Shown: positions 10,912 through 23,347 of the stretch, piece by piece
How positions within the stretch are numbered: position 1 is the first letter of the stretch
Layout: the number at the start of each line of letters is the position of its first letter
Assembly (NCBI GenBank): GCA_963682175.1
Contig: OY821787.1
Location: 17,896,501-17,960,500 of the forward strand
Length of the DNA: 64,000 bases
Direction of reading: 5' to 3'
From: Triglochin maritima
Lineage: Eukaryota; Streptophyta; Magnoliopsida; Alismatales; Juncaginaceae
The notes under the pieces: generated by a model
The model's database searches: none
What the model saw: the letters and a program-made list of their open reading frames with translations, nothing else
What the model was told of the DNA's origin: nothing
Made by a program: the position numbers and the translations under genes

Positions 10912-12469
10912 TGATTAGTAGCATATCATGCAACATATTCATGCTATATATCCTTTATTTTACCCCAATTTTGTGCTACTCGAGTGTTTATTGAAGTGTT
11001 TTAGGAGTTAGGCAGTAAAGAAGAGGAAGGGAGAGAAAATGACCAAATGTAATAAGAATGGACTTAATTGAAGACTTCTGGACCCATTTGTAATGCACAA
11101 GGACTGGATCACAAATCAAGAAGGACCCAGGTGAAAACCTGGAGGTACCCAATGGTAAAGAACAAAATCTTGTGCCACATGACTTGAATCAGATAAGTAT
11201 TTCTCCAATTAAAACCAAATCGGGTCGAGATAGTGGACCAGAGCTTCACCACATGTTCCAATCAAAGAAATACAACATCAGCCAAAAATTCAACCTGATC
11301 GGACCTACATGATCCGCCACTGCCGGATCAAATTGTTCCACATGTTCTCAAATTTCGGTCATGGGTCGGGTATATGGGTCAGACCATTCCAGGACCATCA
11401 GGTGTGATTTAGAGCCGTCCGATTATTTCCCGGTGAATCCTAACCATGTATTAGTCTATATATACCATTGTAATCCCTCCTCTCCCACTTCTTCATGCTT
11501 GTCCATTAGTTTTAGGCTTTATTTTGCTGCTCATTAGTGTAAGAGGAGAAGAATGAGGAACTTTGTAATCTTTTCATTTCAAGTTAGTTGAGTCTGGTTC
11601 TTTCCATTAATGTCTTTACTTTGATCCAATTTCTTTGATGATGTTGTTTGCTTAATCTTGTTTTTCTTCATTTCCATTATGGGTTTATGTTGTTTTTATG
11701 ATTTCTTTAGTTTTAGATATGAGTAGGGAGTAGTCCCTCCCCATTTGGGGGTGGAGAAGAAGGTGATGTGATTATGTGATGTATGAGGTGTGCGTGTTAA
11801 TCTTAATCCTTTGTCTTACATGATTTCCATAACCATCTAATGAGATTTCACTCTTATCTTTGATGTGCTAATGCTCTTGAGTGAAGCTTAGCACATGCAT
11901 AGATTAGTGGGCCTATTTTATGGGGAATGATGAGGTAAGGATAAGGATGGAGTAGAAGAAGAAAACAAGACATGTGCATGCATGTGCTCATGTTGGCTTT
12001 ATCCTAATTAATGTCTTGTATGTTTTAATGATTGTGATAAATCTTATTTCATGTGGAGACATAGTTGGATTTGAGTCATGATGCATGTGAACATATTATC
12101 TTCATTTCAATTATTGTTTTTTATGTTGTAATGATAAGGTTTTATCTTATTTCATGTGGAGACAAAGTTGGAGTTGAGTTTAATGGATTTCATGTATGGC
12201 ATGTTTTGATGAGCACATTTGAACACACACAAATACACATATTTTTGTATTCACTTTCTCTCTCGACCCCCTAAGGGGTTTACTTTTTGTTGTGTTGTTG
12301 TCCGATTTCCTACGCGTCGTAGTGTAATTTTGGTCGCATCTCTCTCCTTCTTCTTCTCCCCCACTCGAGTATCGCGAATTCGACTCGTGCGTGCTCCCTG
12401 TGGACCGACTCGTACTTGCCACCGCTTCAACGTGGTTGTGCACTTGCGGTATTTTAACTGATTCATCTA
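10912..12469 (+). repeat. G1 3' LTR
   Basis: Starts TGATTAGTAGC and ends near ...GATTCATCTA. It has a TATA-like tatatata at 11457-11464. Its 3' half shares blocks with the G2 LTR: gatttccataaccatctaat, gctcttgagtgaagcttag, tgtcttgtatgttttaatga, gtgcacttgcgg. So G1 and G2 belong to related families. It is followed by tatac, the target duplication. Confidence 0.8.
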
Positions 12470-12474
12470 TATAC

Positions 12475-13411
12475 ATAGTTGATGAGGTTATCGAGTTTTG
12501 CACTGGATACCTAGCGAACACCAAAAGTATTGGACTTCCTAACAATCGTTATGATGAACATTCAGATGGTAAAGGGACGCGTGGGATGAAAATGTTAAAT
12601 CCAAATGTCGAAAACTTAATGACAACATATTTCTATGTGTTGTGCAATTCTAATGAAGTCCATCCTTATATAAATGAACACATGAATCTTTTAAAAGAAA
12701 GAAATCCTTTATGGAGTCATCAACAAGTAATTAATTATCACAATAAGAATTTCATCTCTTGGTTTAAAAAGGTTGCTTACAAGTGTGATGTTTCGGAAAC
12801 AATACAGTGGTTGGCCTACGGTCCGCATTCTGCTGTTACGATGATATCAATGGATACACATTTTACACTATTTCTGAAGATGCCAAAGGTATTGTTCATA
12901 ATAGTGGGGTTACTTTAATAGCAGTGGCTTTGCATGTGTCTAGTTTTAAAGACAAGAATCTGGTATACACTGACATATCCTATTACGGGGTAATTGAAGA
13001 CATATGGGGGCTGAACTTTGTCAAATTCAAAGTGCATGTATTTAGATGTAAGTGGGTTGACAATAAAAGTGGAGTTCGAGTGGATGACTTGGGGTTCACC
13101 TTAATTGATTTTTCGAAAGAAGTATTTAAAGGAGAACCTTTTATTTTAGCCCCCCAAGCGAAACAAGTCTTCTATGTGGTTGATCCATGTGATAGGAAAT
13201 GGTCAGTAATTTTAGAAGGGAATAAAAAAATTGTATCAGATGGTAGACTCACCAAGTATGAAGAGACACCACCTTTCTCTAAGCAAGTACCCGAGTTGAA
13301 GTCACTAGATGACGAAATACATGTTGAGACTAAGATCGCAAGAGATGACCACGGTGAAGGTATATGGATTGAGAATCTGTTAAGGAAAAGAAATCCTAAA
13401 GGTGAAGTGTA
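12475..13411 (+). pseudogene. CACTA-1 TNP2 transposase, C-terminal part (DUF4218 end, DUF4216)
   Basis: Resumes exactly where base 613 stops: DEVIEFCTGYLANTKSIGLP, then KGTRGMKML, NEVHPYINEHMNLLKERNP and NFISWFKKV, all standard TNP2 landmarks. After a frame change near 12835 it continues YDDINGYTFYTISEDAKG, SYYGVIEDIWGLNF, VFRCKWVDNKSGV and APQAKQVFYVVDP, the DUF4216 region. The frame closes with a stop at 13410-13412. The frame change falls where some relatives have extra sequence, so a lost exon piece or degraded intron is possible. Downstream spacing to the second gene is only about 70 bases. Confidence 0.9.
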
Positions 13412-13481
13412 ATTTTCAATAATAACCATTTGATGTCTTGATTTTACTTTTTAATGTCTTCATTTTAATTTTTATAGTATC

Positions 13482-13544
13482 ATGACTCCGAAAAAGAAAC
13501 CCACTCCATTAGAGTCTGAGGCCTTAAAGATTTACAGTTCATGA
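13482..13544 (+). pseudogene. CACTA-1 second gene, first coding part
   Basis: An ATG at 13482, after a tatag that could be a splice acceptor, gives a basic start (MTPKKKPTPLESEALKIYSS) as in the second gene of plant CACTA elements. It stops at 13544, where CACTA-2 begins. The last codon reads tga here, while the matching copy on the far side (54902-54904) is cga, an Arg that leads into RGPTL. So the in-frame stop is probably a later C to T change in the target duplication. Confidence 0.75.
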
Positions 13545-13870
13545 CACTAGTGCAGAAAAGGGAATATACGTAGGATATACGACTTATAGACGTCGGATAT
13601 AGGACTTCCCTAACCCAACGTCTATCTATGTGTTGTATATAGCTAGGCGTCAGTCACTCAAAGGCCGACGTCTATTCCTAACAAATAGATGTCGGTCGTA
13701 AGTTAAAAACCGACGTGTAGTCTTAACAAATTGACGTCGGTTGTAACGTACGACCGACGTCTAGTCCTAACGAATAGACGTCGGATATATGTTACAACCG
13801 ACGTCTATATTCTTCGAATTAAGGAATATGCGTCGCATTTTCCTAATAACCGACTTCTATACCCTTACCA
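13545..13870 (+). repeat. CACTA-2 left terminal inverted repeat and subterminal repeats
   Basis: After the terminal CACTAGTGCAG there are about ten copies of a 9-10 base core, agacgtcggt or its complement accgacgtct (for example near 13603, 13667, 13711, 13733, 13757, 13778, 13799), in both orientations. Such dense subterminal arrays are the binding sites of the small CACTA-encoded protein in En/Spm. Confidence 0.85.
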
Positions 13871-14157
13871 GATTAAAAAAATAAAAACAAAATGGAACAA
13901 TCATAGTTTCCTGTATAACAAACACATTCATCCTGCAACAGAAAAATATTCATCCACAAATACACATTCATCCAATGAGCATACACAAATACAATCATTC
14001 ATCCACAAGGATACATACACAAACACTTGGCATTCATTCACAAAGATGTTTGATGATATTGAAGAACAAATTGTGCGTTGGTAATACAAAGAAACATGTT
14101 AAATAAAAATGCATATTTAATTACAAAGAGTTCATGATATAAGTACTTGTTAGTTCA

Positions 14158-14247
14158 TTAACATGTTGGTAATAAAATAGCAAGCCATCGCTGGCGAGTA
14201 TCATCGAGCACCTTTTGCGAGTAGGGATCGCTATTATTTTGGAAGAC
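14158..14247 (-). pseudogene. CACTA-2 Ulp1-like gene, last exon
   Basis: The minus strand after a tttttatag acceptor reads VFQNNSDPYSQKVLDDTRQR and ends at TAA (14158-14160). It is the counterpart of VFQKNSNPYSQQELDETRER in CACTA-1 (57570-57640). The preceding exon lies at 25698 on the far side of the solo LTR. The stretch 13871-14157 is AT-rich 3' flank with no other feature. Confidence 0.75.
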
Positions 14248-15004
14248 CTATAAAAATACAAGAACAAAATATTAATATCTAAATAATGAAACTATAATTA
14301 TACAACTGAAAATGATATATATTACGTCACATAGGGCTGTAGGATTGTATGGGCCTCTAATTCTAATCACTTTTAATCCTAATTACCTACTTGTTTAACG
14401 ATCAAACATATGCAGTGTAATTTAAAACTAAACAAGCAAGTAAAGGAACGGAAAATGCAAAGCACAATGGATACGGGGGATTTTACAGAGGTTCGGCACC
14501 CCACCCGGGTCCTAGTCCTCTCTTGCAAGCTCCGCTCGGATCACCGAGCTCCGCTTACGACTTCACTAACTAGTCCCTGTTCCGGGCCGGGAGAGAACTC
14601 CTTTACAATCTTCAAACTCGCGAACAACCCACGGCGAGTTTGGCTCCTCCTCTCACAATCTGAGAGGGAAACTTCGGGCTCTCACCGAAGTCTATACTCT
14701 TGTCTTGGGCTTTCGCCAAGACCGTTGCTTCTTTGATAAGAATGGAGTGGAACAACACTATCTAATCTTGAGCACACTTGAGTAGAATATGGAATTGATT
14801 ACTATGTGTGGAAAGTTTTGAGCTTTGGAGTGTGTGGAGAAGTCTCTTTAATGTATTGGACAAATAGTAGTGGTAGAGTTGTGTTAAAATGTGTTTTACA
14901 ACTCTATTTATAAGCTCCAAAAGCGTTATAGCCGTTGGGGATGAATTGGGTAAAGATTGTGTAAGATACACAAAACAAAAACTAACAGGACCCAATTATG
15001 AGTA

Positions 15005-15500
15005 AGTTCGTCGACCGGATCGGGTTGAACGGTCGACCATTTGCCAATTTAGAACTCAGTTCGGTTGACCAGTAAAAGAATGGTCGACCGCCAAAAGCTA
15101 TAATCTTGGAACACTTAAGTGATCGGTCGAATACCGAGATAGGTTCGGTCGACCGATTCACACCAGACACTTTGGGGTGGACAAACAAGATCATATTCGG
15201 TCGACTGAAACAAGGTCCACAGTAGACTGAAAACTGACAGGCACTTTGGGTTTGTCAAGGGACATAAGTTCGGTCGACTGAACAATGTCCTTGGTCGACC
15301 GATACACAAAATGTATTTGGGGTATTTGGAGATAATACGAATACGACCGTTGGGTATAATACGACAAAACAAACGGTCGGAAAAAAATGTTAACTCGATT
15401 GACTGAAAAGGTCTGCACGGTCGACCGAACTTGGGCAGTTAAACACTAACAGGATATATGATCACTCGGTCGACCGAACGGTCTGTTTCGGTCGACCAAA
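15005..15500. repeat. Cluster of GGTCGACC palindromes in the solo Sirevirus-like LTR
   Basis: About twelve copies or near-copies of cggtcgaccg spaced irregularly (for example near 15009, 15031, 15083, 15149, 15292, 15420, 15468 and 15490). Three are the full perfect 10-base palindrome; others are one or two bases off (cggtcgactg, cggtcgacca). The same motif fills the C2 LTR. Confidence 0.8.
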
Positions 15501-16755
15501 TGTTGGCAGACTGTTCAGGTTTTGGTTTAGTGTTTTCCGGTCTAAGTTTGGGTGATCTATTGAAGTCCAAATGATATGAAATTTTGAAGGGAATGTGTTC
15601 TAAAAGTTTTACTTTTAAATGTCAATTATTATGAATTGAATGAGAAATCATTTTGTTCCTTGTTTATGTTATTCGTCTTTTAGAAGTGTTAAGGAAGAGG
15701 CTCTTGGTCCTTAACCGTAGAGCTCTAAAAGATATTGGTTTACATAAAACAAAAGATATTCGCAATCATGGTAATTAACATGGGACATTAATTACCGGGT
15801 TAAGATTGTCGTGTCGGTCATAGATCATTGTAGCTCTACAAGTCAGTGACAACACAGGTATGCAAAAGAGGAAAATATTACTTTTGTATACTGAATAGAC
15901 CTAACAAGTAAAATATTATAGGAATGTGTTTCTGTGTCATTAATATTTTACTGTGTCTTTGGTCCTTTGATATGAGACTTATATCCGATCGCTTAAGGAG
16001 TTCTTAATTAGACTAGTGTCTTGAGCTATCAATGAGTGTAGTGTAAAGGCATTAGTTGGTTAAGTATAACTTTCGTTGGAGAAGATAGTTAGTCAAAAGA
16101 TTATCATTGCCCCTCTTAATTGAGTGATGATATTAGTGGGCCCCTTGATAAAGCAAAGTTGTAATGTGGACAATGTGATTTGAGTTAAGTCACATATTTA
16201 TAACTAGCTTAAAGAGATCAAGAAATGAATACTAATACAAAAATGACACAATACTACTTTGTGTGTATTCTTAATATCATGAGGCAAGGGACAGACACAA
16301 ATGGTGCACTCCATCACTAAATGGATCGGGTTTTGGTTCGAGTGGAATTAAGACATCTAACTAATTGGGAGCTATAATGTGTAGCTAGACACCGCTTATA
16401 GCTTGTGATATTAAGCTCTTAATATCACTGCCAACTTAGTTTAGATCCTCCCATAGGTCACACCACAAAACTGGGAAACAAGAAATGGGGATTTTGAGTT
16501 CATAAGATGTGTCGGGTTTCATGTAGAAAATATGACACATGGGGTGAACAAGCAAAATCAAAATTATGTTATGATTAATAACATAATTAGAATCTAAATT
16601 AAATTCGTATGTGATGTAAATATTATGGGGTGTAATGATTGATCATTACATAGGATAATATGTTACATAAGTTGTGAATTTACTATTAATCCCGAAATGT
16701 CAAATTTTGTAGGGGTTAAACCGAAATTTGACAAGTCTACAGAACAGTGCTCCAA

Positions 16756-16985
16756 CGGTCGACCGGTTAGCAGTAAACGGTCGACCGATCGGGCACGGTC
16801 GACCGAACATGTCTCGACCGATAACAGGGAATTTTCATCTGTTCGAACGGTCGACCGAATGTAATCGGTCGGTCGACCGAACATAGCGATGGAATAATTC
16901 CTGTTACGAACGGTCGACCGAGTTATTGAACGGTCGACCGAAACCTGGTTAGAGCGGTCGACCGAACCTCCAAACGGTCGACCGG
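16756..16985. repeat. Nine copies of CGGTCGACCG in the C2 5' LTR
   Basis: Nine exact copies of the 10-base palindrome plus a half copy (tctcgaccgata) lie in 230 bases, about 180 bases upstream of a TATA-like sequence. All nine are exact again in the 3' LTR (24518-24748), although the flanks differ. The U3 position suggests an enhancer or protein-binding array; this is inference. Confidence 0.85.
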
Positions 16986-17164
16986 TCCAAACGGTTAATG
17001 CAGAATTAATTTAAGAATTAATTAGATCATGCATGGAATTGCTCCATAATTGATTTAATTCGTGGCTAATATTATTTATTATTAAATAATGGATGGTTAG
17101 ATGGAATTTTGCATGAAATCATGGGCAAGAGGTTGCACATGAATAGGTAATTTGGAGAGAACTT

Positions 17165-17172
17165 ATAAATAC
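17165..17172 (+). promoter_or_regulatory. Candidate TATA box of C2
   Basis: tataaata, preceded by the palindrome array and followed by a C/T-rich stretch; repeated at the same place in the 3' LTR. It is the best promoter candidate in the LTR. Confidence 0.5.
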
Positions 17173-17636
17173 AAGTTTATCTCATTACCTCCTTAATTCA
17201 TTTTCATTGCTTTCTCATGCAAAAATTCTCTCCCCATAATTCTCCATGAAAATTCCCTGATTCTTAAATTTAGTTTAGTTCTTAAGAGATCATCTTCTCA
17301 AGAGAATTAAAGAGGGGTTAGTAATTGGATTCTAAACCCTATCGGAGATTGAGAGACTAGCTTCTCTCTCTTCGATCTTGTTTAGAGTTTGGTGAATACT
17401 CGGAGGCATCCGGCGCAGCAAGGAGCATCCCCAACGTCTCCGAATCTTTAAGAAGTTTTAGAGAACTTCTAGGTATGAATTTCGGAGCCCATATTTGTTT
17501 TAATAAAGTTTTGAAACTAGATATTGAAACAAATTGATGCATTCATGAAATAAATCATAGAAAATTGTAAATTGATCCTTATTGTGCATAAAAATTTCGA
17601 AAATATACATGCATAATTAAACATGAAATCCTACAG

Positions 17637-17648
17637 TGGTATCAGAGC
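17637..17648 (+). other. C2 primer-binding site (initiator tRNA-Met)
   Basis: TGGTATCAGAGC one base after the 5' LTR, complementary to the 3' end of initiator tRNA-Met. Confidence 0.95.
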
Positions 17649-19152
17649 ATAGGGTTCAATTTTCTCATGATTTATGGCTGTAAACGAATTTAGTTTACCA
17701 TGTAGGATTTAAACAATTCAATTTACCGGTTTTTTCGGTCTATGAATGTTTGTTGATGTAATTCTCCATAATAATTCGTTCTGAATGTTTTAAGTGTTTT
17801 AAAATATGCCATGTAATTATTAGAATTAAGATTTAGACATTTGTCTAACTTGCAATAATTTCGTTTTAAGTATAAACGATTATTTTGTAAGAGAATCAAC
17901 AAAACCGAAAAACTGCATTTCATCTTTCCATTGGAAATTGGATGGACAGCGGTTCATAATTAATTTTTGAACTATGGATGCATGAAAAATGTTTTTAATG
18001 GATTTCAAAATGTTTTTCAAAGAATTGTTTGGGATTCTAGGTGCTTGATAAACTAGGGTGTATAGTTTATAGCGATATTGCGTGCATGGATGCTCGAGTT
18101 GTTTTTGCAGGAATTGTGAGTTTGTATGTTCCAAATCAGCGGCTATGAATGTTTATAATTGTTATAATACAGGGGCTTATGTATGTAAAAGCCAAATTCT
18201 CTATTTCCATGTTTTAGATAAATTGCATATGCATATGAGAGGTTTTTACATAGGACTTGCACTAGTCGGTTTTTATCGAATGTGAGAAGCATGTTTATTT
18301 TCTGTAAAATCTACATCTCCGGTGCAAGAGGAAGTCGCCGCTGTAGCGCATCGATCGAGGATCGAAGATCGGGGATCGAGGATCAAGGATCGAAGGGAAC
18401 ATATAAACTCACAGGATGTGGATTGTGTGAATGTTTAATTTCTGGTTTTTTAATTTCTGCTATGCATGTGATGAATGCGATGAATGTTAGGATGTGTATG
18501 AATATTAATATGCATGATAACCTAAAATTCCAAATCACATGTAAATATATTAAATTGTCCAACAAAAATTAAGAATACTTTCCATCTTATTTCATCCACT
18601 AGCAGCCATTGATTGAGGGATACTCTGCTCGCCCTTAGCGGGAGATAACTCCCTCCATCTTTGGGAATAGTGGGAGATATAATGGTTGTCTGTTGTTGTG
18701 CCACGATTAAATGTATGAGGTGCGTTTCACCCTAGTGAACCCCAAGTATGTTTAGTTGTGAATACAATGGATAAACGTATCTCGTATCAAATGAAAATAA
18801 GTTTTCTTAACATTACCTAGAGCCCTCGCTCGGTTTTGGGAAAAAGTTTTTCTTACGAGGATAGGTCGCATTCCCTCATAATTAAAACGTCAAGAATCAC
18901 AAGAGTTTGAAGATGCTAATATTGCTAAAATTCAAAAAGGTTGTGATTAGAAAAATGATTTTCTTACCTTGATGTTGTAATATATTCGATAGCCCTTAGC
19001 TAGTCTATGTTACAATTAATGGAATCTTGTATTGTTGCATTTATGGGCAAGTTTTTTATTTGCAACATTTACATTTATATTCGATATATGTATGCATGTG
19101 TATTAAAACATAAAATTGGCATTAAAACCTATATGATTTATTTTGTAGAAAA
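17649..19152 (+). other. C2 leader, noncoding, with a GATCGA-type short repeat
   Basis: 1.5 kb of AT-rich untranslated sequence. At 18350-18396 a run of units like gatcgagg, gatcgaag and gatcgggg repeats about six times. Short frames in it match nothing. Confidence 0.7.
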
Positions 19153-20637
19153 ATGTCGAACGTCCAACCTATCGTACGATCCATGATAGAAAAACACCCT
19201 TTAGCGAATGATGGCTCAAACTTCATAAGTTGGCAACTCAAACTCAACATCGTGTTAAAGTTTGAGAAACTATCTCACATTTTGGAAGGTCCAATCCCAA
19301 AGTGGAATGAGAGATTAACCGATGAAGAGAAAGAGGCTAAAGCCAAGTGGGAAGACCAAGAGAACCAAGTTCACGGTCTTATGTTAGCATCCATGGGTGA
19401 CTTGCTTCAAGCGAAATACTTGGATTCAAAACCCAAGAAGACCATGGAGGCTCTATCAAAGATGTTCATGGATAGTGCCCGAAAGGAGCGCTATAAGACC
19501 ACCATCGCACTCACAAGGTGCCACATGGCGGAGGGAACATCGGTATCTATGCATTTTCTCACGATGCAAGGATACCTTGAGAAGTTGGCAAAGCTCTCTT
19601 CACCAATGCCGGAAGACATTGCTGAAGATATGATTCTTGGTTCTCTAGCCCCATCCTTTAAGGACATTGTGATGCACTATCATGTGCATGAAAAAGGGGT
19701 GAGTCTTGAGGAGCTTCACAACGCTCTCAAAACTGCTGAAGTTGACATGGGCAAGGGTAGGGACAAGCAAGTCCTTGCCGTCCATGGAAGGAGCCAAAAG
19801 ATTGGTAAAGGAAAGGGCAAATCTACCAAAAGTGGTTCAATCAAGAGCAAGGGAGTAGGAGGTGCTCATAAGAGTGCCTCGAGGGGGAAATCTCAGAAAT
19901 CTCCAACTCCCAATACGGAGTACTTTCACTGCGGTGAAAAAGGACACATCCGGCCAAATTGCCCCAAGTACAAGGAAGACCTTGACAACGGAGTGATTGA
20001 ACGTCGGCGCCCCAAAAAGGCCAAAGGTATATTTGTTATTGAAATAAATTTAGCCACCTCTGTCCAGGATTGGGTAATTGATACCGGATCTTGTGCTCAC
20101 ATAGTTTCTAATGTGCAGCTACTCATGGATAGGAAGGAACTCGTAAGGAACGATGTAGAATTGAAGGTCGGAAATGGTGCGAACGTGTCTGCGGTTGCAC
20201 AAGGTTCTGTGGTGCTTCAATTATGTAGTGGTTTAAATTTATGTCTAAAGAATGTTTATTATTTACCTTCGATTAGCAAGAATATTATTTATGTATCATG
20301 TCTGGATATGGATAATTTTAATATAAATATTTCAAATTCTTGTTTGTCTATATCAAAGAATGGTGTTTTCTATGCAAATGCGTTAATAAGGAATGGTCTC
20401 TATTTTCTTGAATTGAATAATAAACAAATCTTTAATATCAATAACAAAAGACTTAAGACCACTCACGAGAATGATACTCTCTTGTGGCACTATCGACTTG
20501 ATCACATAAATGAAAAGCGCATCAAGAAATTGCAAGAAGCTAACCTTCTTGGTCTACTTGATTTTAAATCATTGGAGACGTGCCAACCATGTTTAATGGG
20601 AAAGATGACCAAAAACCTTTCAAGAAGAAAGGCCTAA
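19153..20637 (+). pseudogene. C2 gag, protease and pre-integrase part
   Basis: The ATG at 19153 starts MSNVQPIVRSMIEKHPL; a UBN2-type gag follows (NFISWQLKLNIVLKFEKL, TRCHMAEGTSVSMHFLTMQG). The zinc knuckle at about residue 257 reads YFHCGEKGHIRPNC: the first Cys of CCHC is Tyr (TAC), so one zinc ligand is gone. The protease has VIDTGSCAHIV with catalytic DTG. Then the integrase zinc part WHYRLDHINEKRIKKL ... CQPCLMGK follows. A one-base loss in an A run near 20611-20615 shifts the frame, which ends at a stop at 20635-20637. Gag packages the RNA, the protease cuts the polyprotein, and both act in cytoplasmic particles. Confidence 0.95.
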
Positions 20638-22021
20638 GGGCGAGTGGCTTGTTGGATTTGATACATTCCGATGTATGTGGTCCAATGAGTACTAGTGCAC
20701 GAGATGGTTTCAGGTACTTCATTACGTTCACAGATGATTATAGTCGTTATGGCTATGTTTATCTAATGAGAAACAAAAGTGAATCCTTCGACAAGTTCAA
20801 AGAATTCAAGAATGAAGTAGAGAACCAACTCGACAAGAAAATCAAGTCTCTACGAACGGATCGTGGAGGTGAGTACTTAAGTGCCGAATTTGACTCATAC
20901 CTAAAGGAGTTTGGTATTGTACCTCAACTCACCCCTCCCGGTACACCTCAGTGGAATGGGGTATCCGAAAGGAGGAATAGGACATTGCTCGACATGGTTC
21001 GGTCAATGATGAGTCATGCGGAATTACCTATTTACTTTTGGAGTGATGCACTACAAACTGCGGCTTACACACTAAATAATGTTCCATCCAAATCCGTGGA
21101 GAAAACTCCTTATGAGCTATGGAGTGGTAAAACACCTAAGCTCAATTTTCTCAAGATTTGGGGTTGTGAGGCTTACGTCAAGAGATTGATGTCGACCAAA
21201 CTTCAACCAAAAGCGGATAAGTGCTTCTTTATTGGTTATCCTCGTGAGACAAGAGGATACTACTTTTGGCATATCACCTCCAATCGAGTGATTGTAGAGA
21301 GGGATGCCACATTTCTGGAAAAGGAATTTCTAGAAAGAGTAAAAAGTAGTGGGAGTAGGGTTGTGCTTGAGGAAACTCAAGATACTCTACAAGATCATGA
21401 CATGAATGATGACATTCAAGATCATGAAGGCCCAACCGAGATCCCTTTGGTTAGTGGGAGCGTGAGCGAGAGACCATCACAAGAAATTGTGAGAGAATCT
21501 CAATCATCCCCACCAAGTGTTCGTTCAAGAGTTGAACGTGAACCCACTCCTCAAGAAATTGTGGAAGAAGTTCGAGAGACACGAGAACAACCAAAAGAAC
21601 TTAGAAGGTCAACAAGGGAAAGGAAGAAACCCGATATCTATCTAGGACTTCATGAAATCATGGTACTAGATACCAATGATCCCTTGACCTTCCAAGAAGC
21701 AATGTATAGGGAAGACTCCAAACTATGGCTCGATGCCATGAAATCCGAAATAGAATCCATGTATGATAATCAAGTATGGGACTTGGTTGACCTTCCTCAA
21801 GGTAAAAAGGCCATTCATAATAAATGGGTTTTTAAGAGGAAGATGGACATGGATGGGAACCTGACAACCTACAAAGCAAGGCCTGTAGCGAAGGGTTTCA
21901 CTCAAGTTCAAGGAATTGACTATGATGAAACTTTTTCACCGATTGCCATGTTCAAGTCTATTCGGATCATGCTCGCTATTGCCGCATTTCACGACTATGA
22001 AATATGGCAAATGGATGTCAA
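20616..22021 (+). pseudogene. C2 integrase and first part of reverse transcriptase
   Basis: The frame in register from about 20616 carries the integrase core: [20 protein letters not shown] and [16 protein letters not shown], with D-D(35)E spacing, then [15 protein letters not shown] and [13 protein letters not shown] linker rich in Glu, Ser and Pro (about 21350-21620) leads to the RT start, [28 protein letters not shown] and [12 protein letters not shown]. At about 22017-22021 one A is missing in a short A run beside QMDVK, so the frame leaves the RT and ends at 22139. Catalytic residues of integrase are intact. Paired with the previous feature it shows that C2 pol was open until lately. Confidence 0.95.
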
Positions 22022-23263
22022 ACGGCGTTCCTTAATGGGAACTTGGAGGAGGATGTGTACATGGTACAACCTCAAGGTTTTGAAGATCCAAAGAATAGCG
22101 AGAAGGTATGCAAGCTTCAAAGATCCATCTATGGATTGAAGCAAGCATCAAGGAGTTGGAACAAACGCTTTGACGAGGAAGTGAAGAAGCTTCACTTCAT
22201 TCAAAGTAAGGAAGAACCTTGTATATACAATAAGGTTAATGGGAGCCATGTAGTATTCCTAATCATATATGTCGATGACATATTGCTTATGGGCAATCAT
22301 ATTCCTTTGCTTGAGCAAACGAGAAGTTCATTGAAATCTGCATTTTCAATGAAAGATATGGGTGAGGCTCAATACATCTTGGGAATCAAGATATATCGAG
22401 ATAGATCCCGTAGACTCATTGGCCTAAGTCAACGTACATACATTGACAAGGTCTTGGAAAGGTTCAAGATGAACAACTCCAAAAAGGGCAGTGTGCCAAT
22501 GAGTATGGGTGTGCAACTCAAGAAGTCTCAACGTGCGCAATCACGTAAGGACTTAGAGTACATGAAGGATGTCCCTTATGCTTCGGCAATTGGGTCGATC
22601 ATGTACGCGATGACTTGCACATGACCCGATGTCTCGTATGCTCTAAGCGTGACAAGTCGTCACCAATCCAACGCAGGTCCCGAGCATTGGACTGCGGTCA
22701 AGAATATCTTGAAGTACCTTAACCGGACTAAGGATAAGATTCTTGTTTATGGAGGACAAAGGGAATTGATAGCTGAAGGTTACTCGGATGCGAGTTTCAT
22801 GAGTGATCCAGACGATAGAAGGTCGCAATCAGGATACGTCTTCCTTCTGAATGGTGGAGTTATGAGTTGGCGTAGTTGGAAGCAAAGCACTACGGCCGAC
22901 TCAACCACTGCTTCCGAAGTAATGGTTGTCGCTGAAGCGAGCAAGGAAGGAGTGTGGATTAAGAAGTTCCTTGAAGATCTTGGAGTAGTTCCCTCGAGCG
23001 AGGGACCAATAGAGCTATTTTGCGACAATAGTGCATCTATCTCGCAAATCAAGGATCCCAAATCACACCACAAAGTGAAGTACATGGATCGTAAGTACTT
23101 CGTGACGCGTGACCTCATCGACGAAGGCAAAATAAATCTATTATGGGTGGACACCAACAGCAACACAGCTGATCCATTCACAAAACCCTTATCCCAAGCC
23201 AAGGGCGAAATGCATTTCGAGTCCATGGGATTGAGGAACCATGTAGATTGCCTTGATGATTGA
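22004..23263 (+). pseudogene. C2 reverse transcriptase C-terminal part and RNase H
   Basis: After the frameshift the RT continues with [34 protein letters not shown] and the metal-binding IYVDDILLMGN with both Asp intact. A TGA at 22622-22624 stands where relatives have Arg before PDVSYALSV, a CGA to TGA change. RNase H follows in the same frame: EGYSDASF, RRSQSGYVFLL, STTADSTTASE, LFCDNSASISQ, HHKVKYMDRKYFVTRDL and TADPFTKPL, ending at 23261-23263. All domains are full length, so the element is broken only by point lesions. Confidence 0.95.
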
Positions 23264-23332
23264 TATGTAATGGGGTTTACCCTAGTTATTATTATTTTAT
23301 GCATTGAGTATGTATGAGAAAGAAAACTTTAA

Positions 23333-23347
23333 TAACAAGTGGGAGAT
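23333..23347 (+). other. C2 polypurine tract
   Basis: aacaagtgggagat directly before the 3' LTR start TGAAGGG at 23348; it primes plus-strand synthesis. Confidence 0.85.

Larger units (their letters stand above)
614..12469 (+). mobile_element. G1: degraded Ty3/gypsy (Athila/Tat-like) element in the CACTA-1 transposase
   Basis: Two related LTRs (614-1863 and 10912-12469) start TGATTAGTA and flank gag-protease remnants, a copia (C1) and the end of the gypsy 3' region. The flanks are gatac at 609-613 and tatac at 12470-12474, a 5-bp target duplication with one mismatch, and the CACTA-1 transposase frame continues across it. There is no recognisable reverse transcriptase, RNase H or integrase. 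The LTRs differ strongly (a deletion of roughly 300 bases in the left one), the primer site is missing, and about 2 kb between protease and 3' end is lost by comparison with G3. This is the oldest-looking gypsy copy here. Confidence 0.8.
15585..17635 (+). repeat. C2 5' LTR
   Basis: TGAAGGGAATGTGTTC ... AAATCCTACA. It includes the palindrome cluster at 16756-16985 and a possible TATA (tataaata, 17165-17172) after it. A minus-strand frame over the palindromes has no meaning. Confidence 0.95.

Noticed and set aside
15115..15418. Minus-strand frames rich in Val-Asp-Arg-Ser over the palindromes
   Set aside because: They arise from translation of repeated ggtcgacc motifs.
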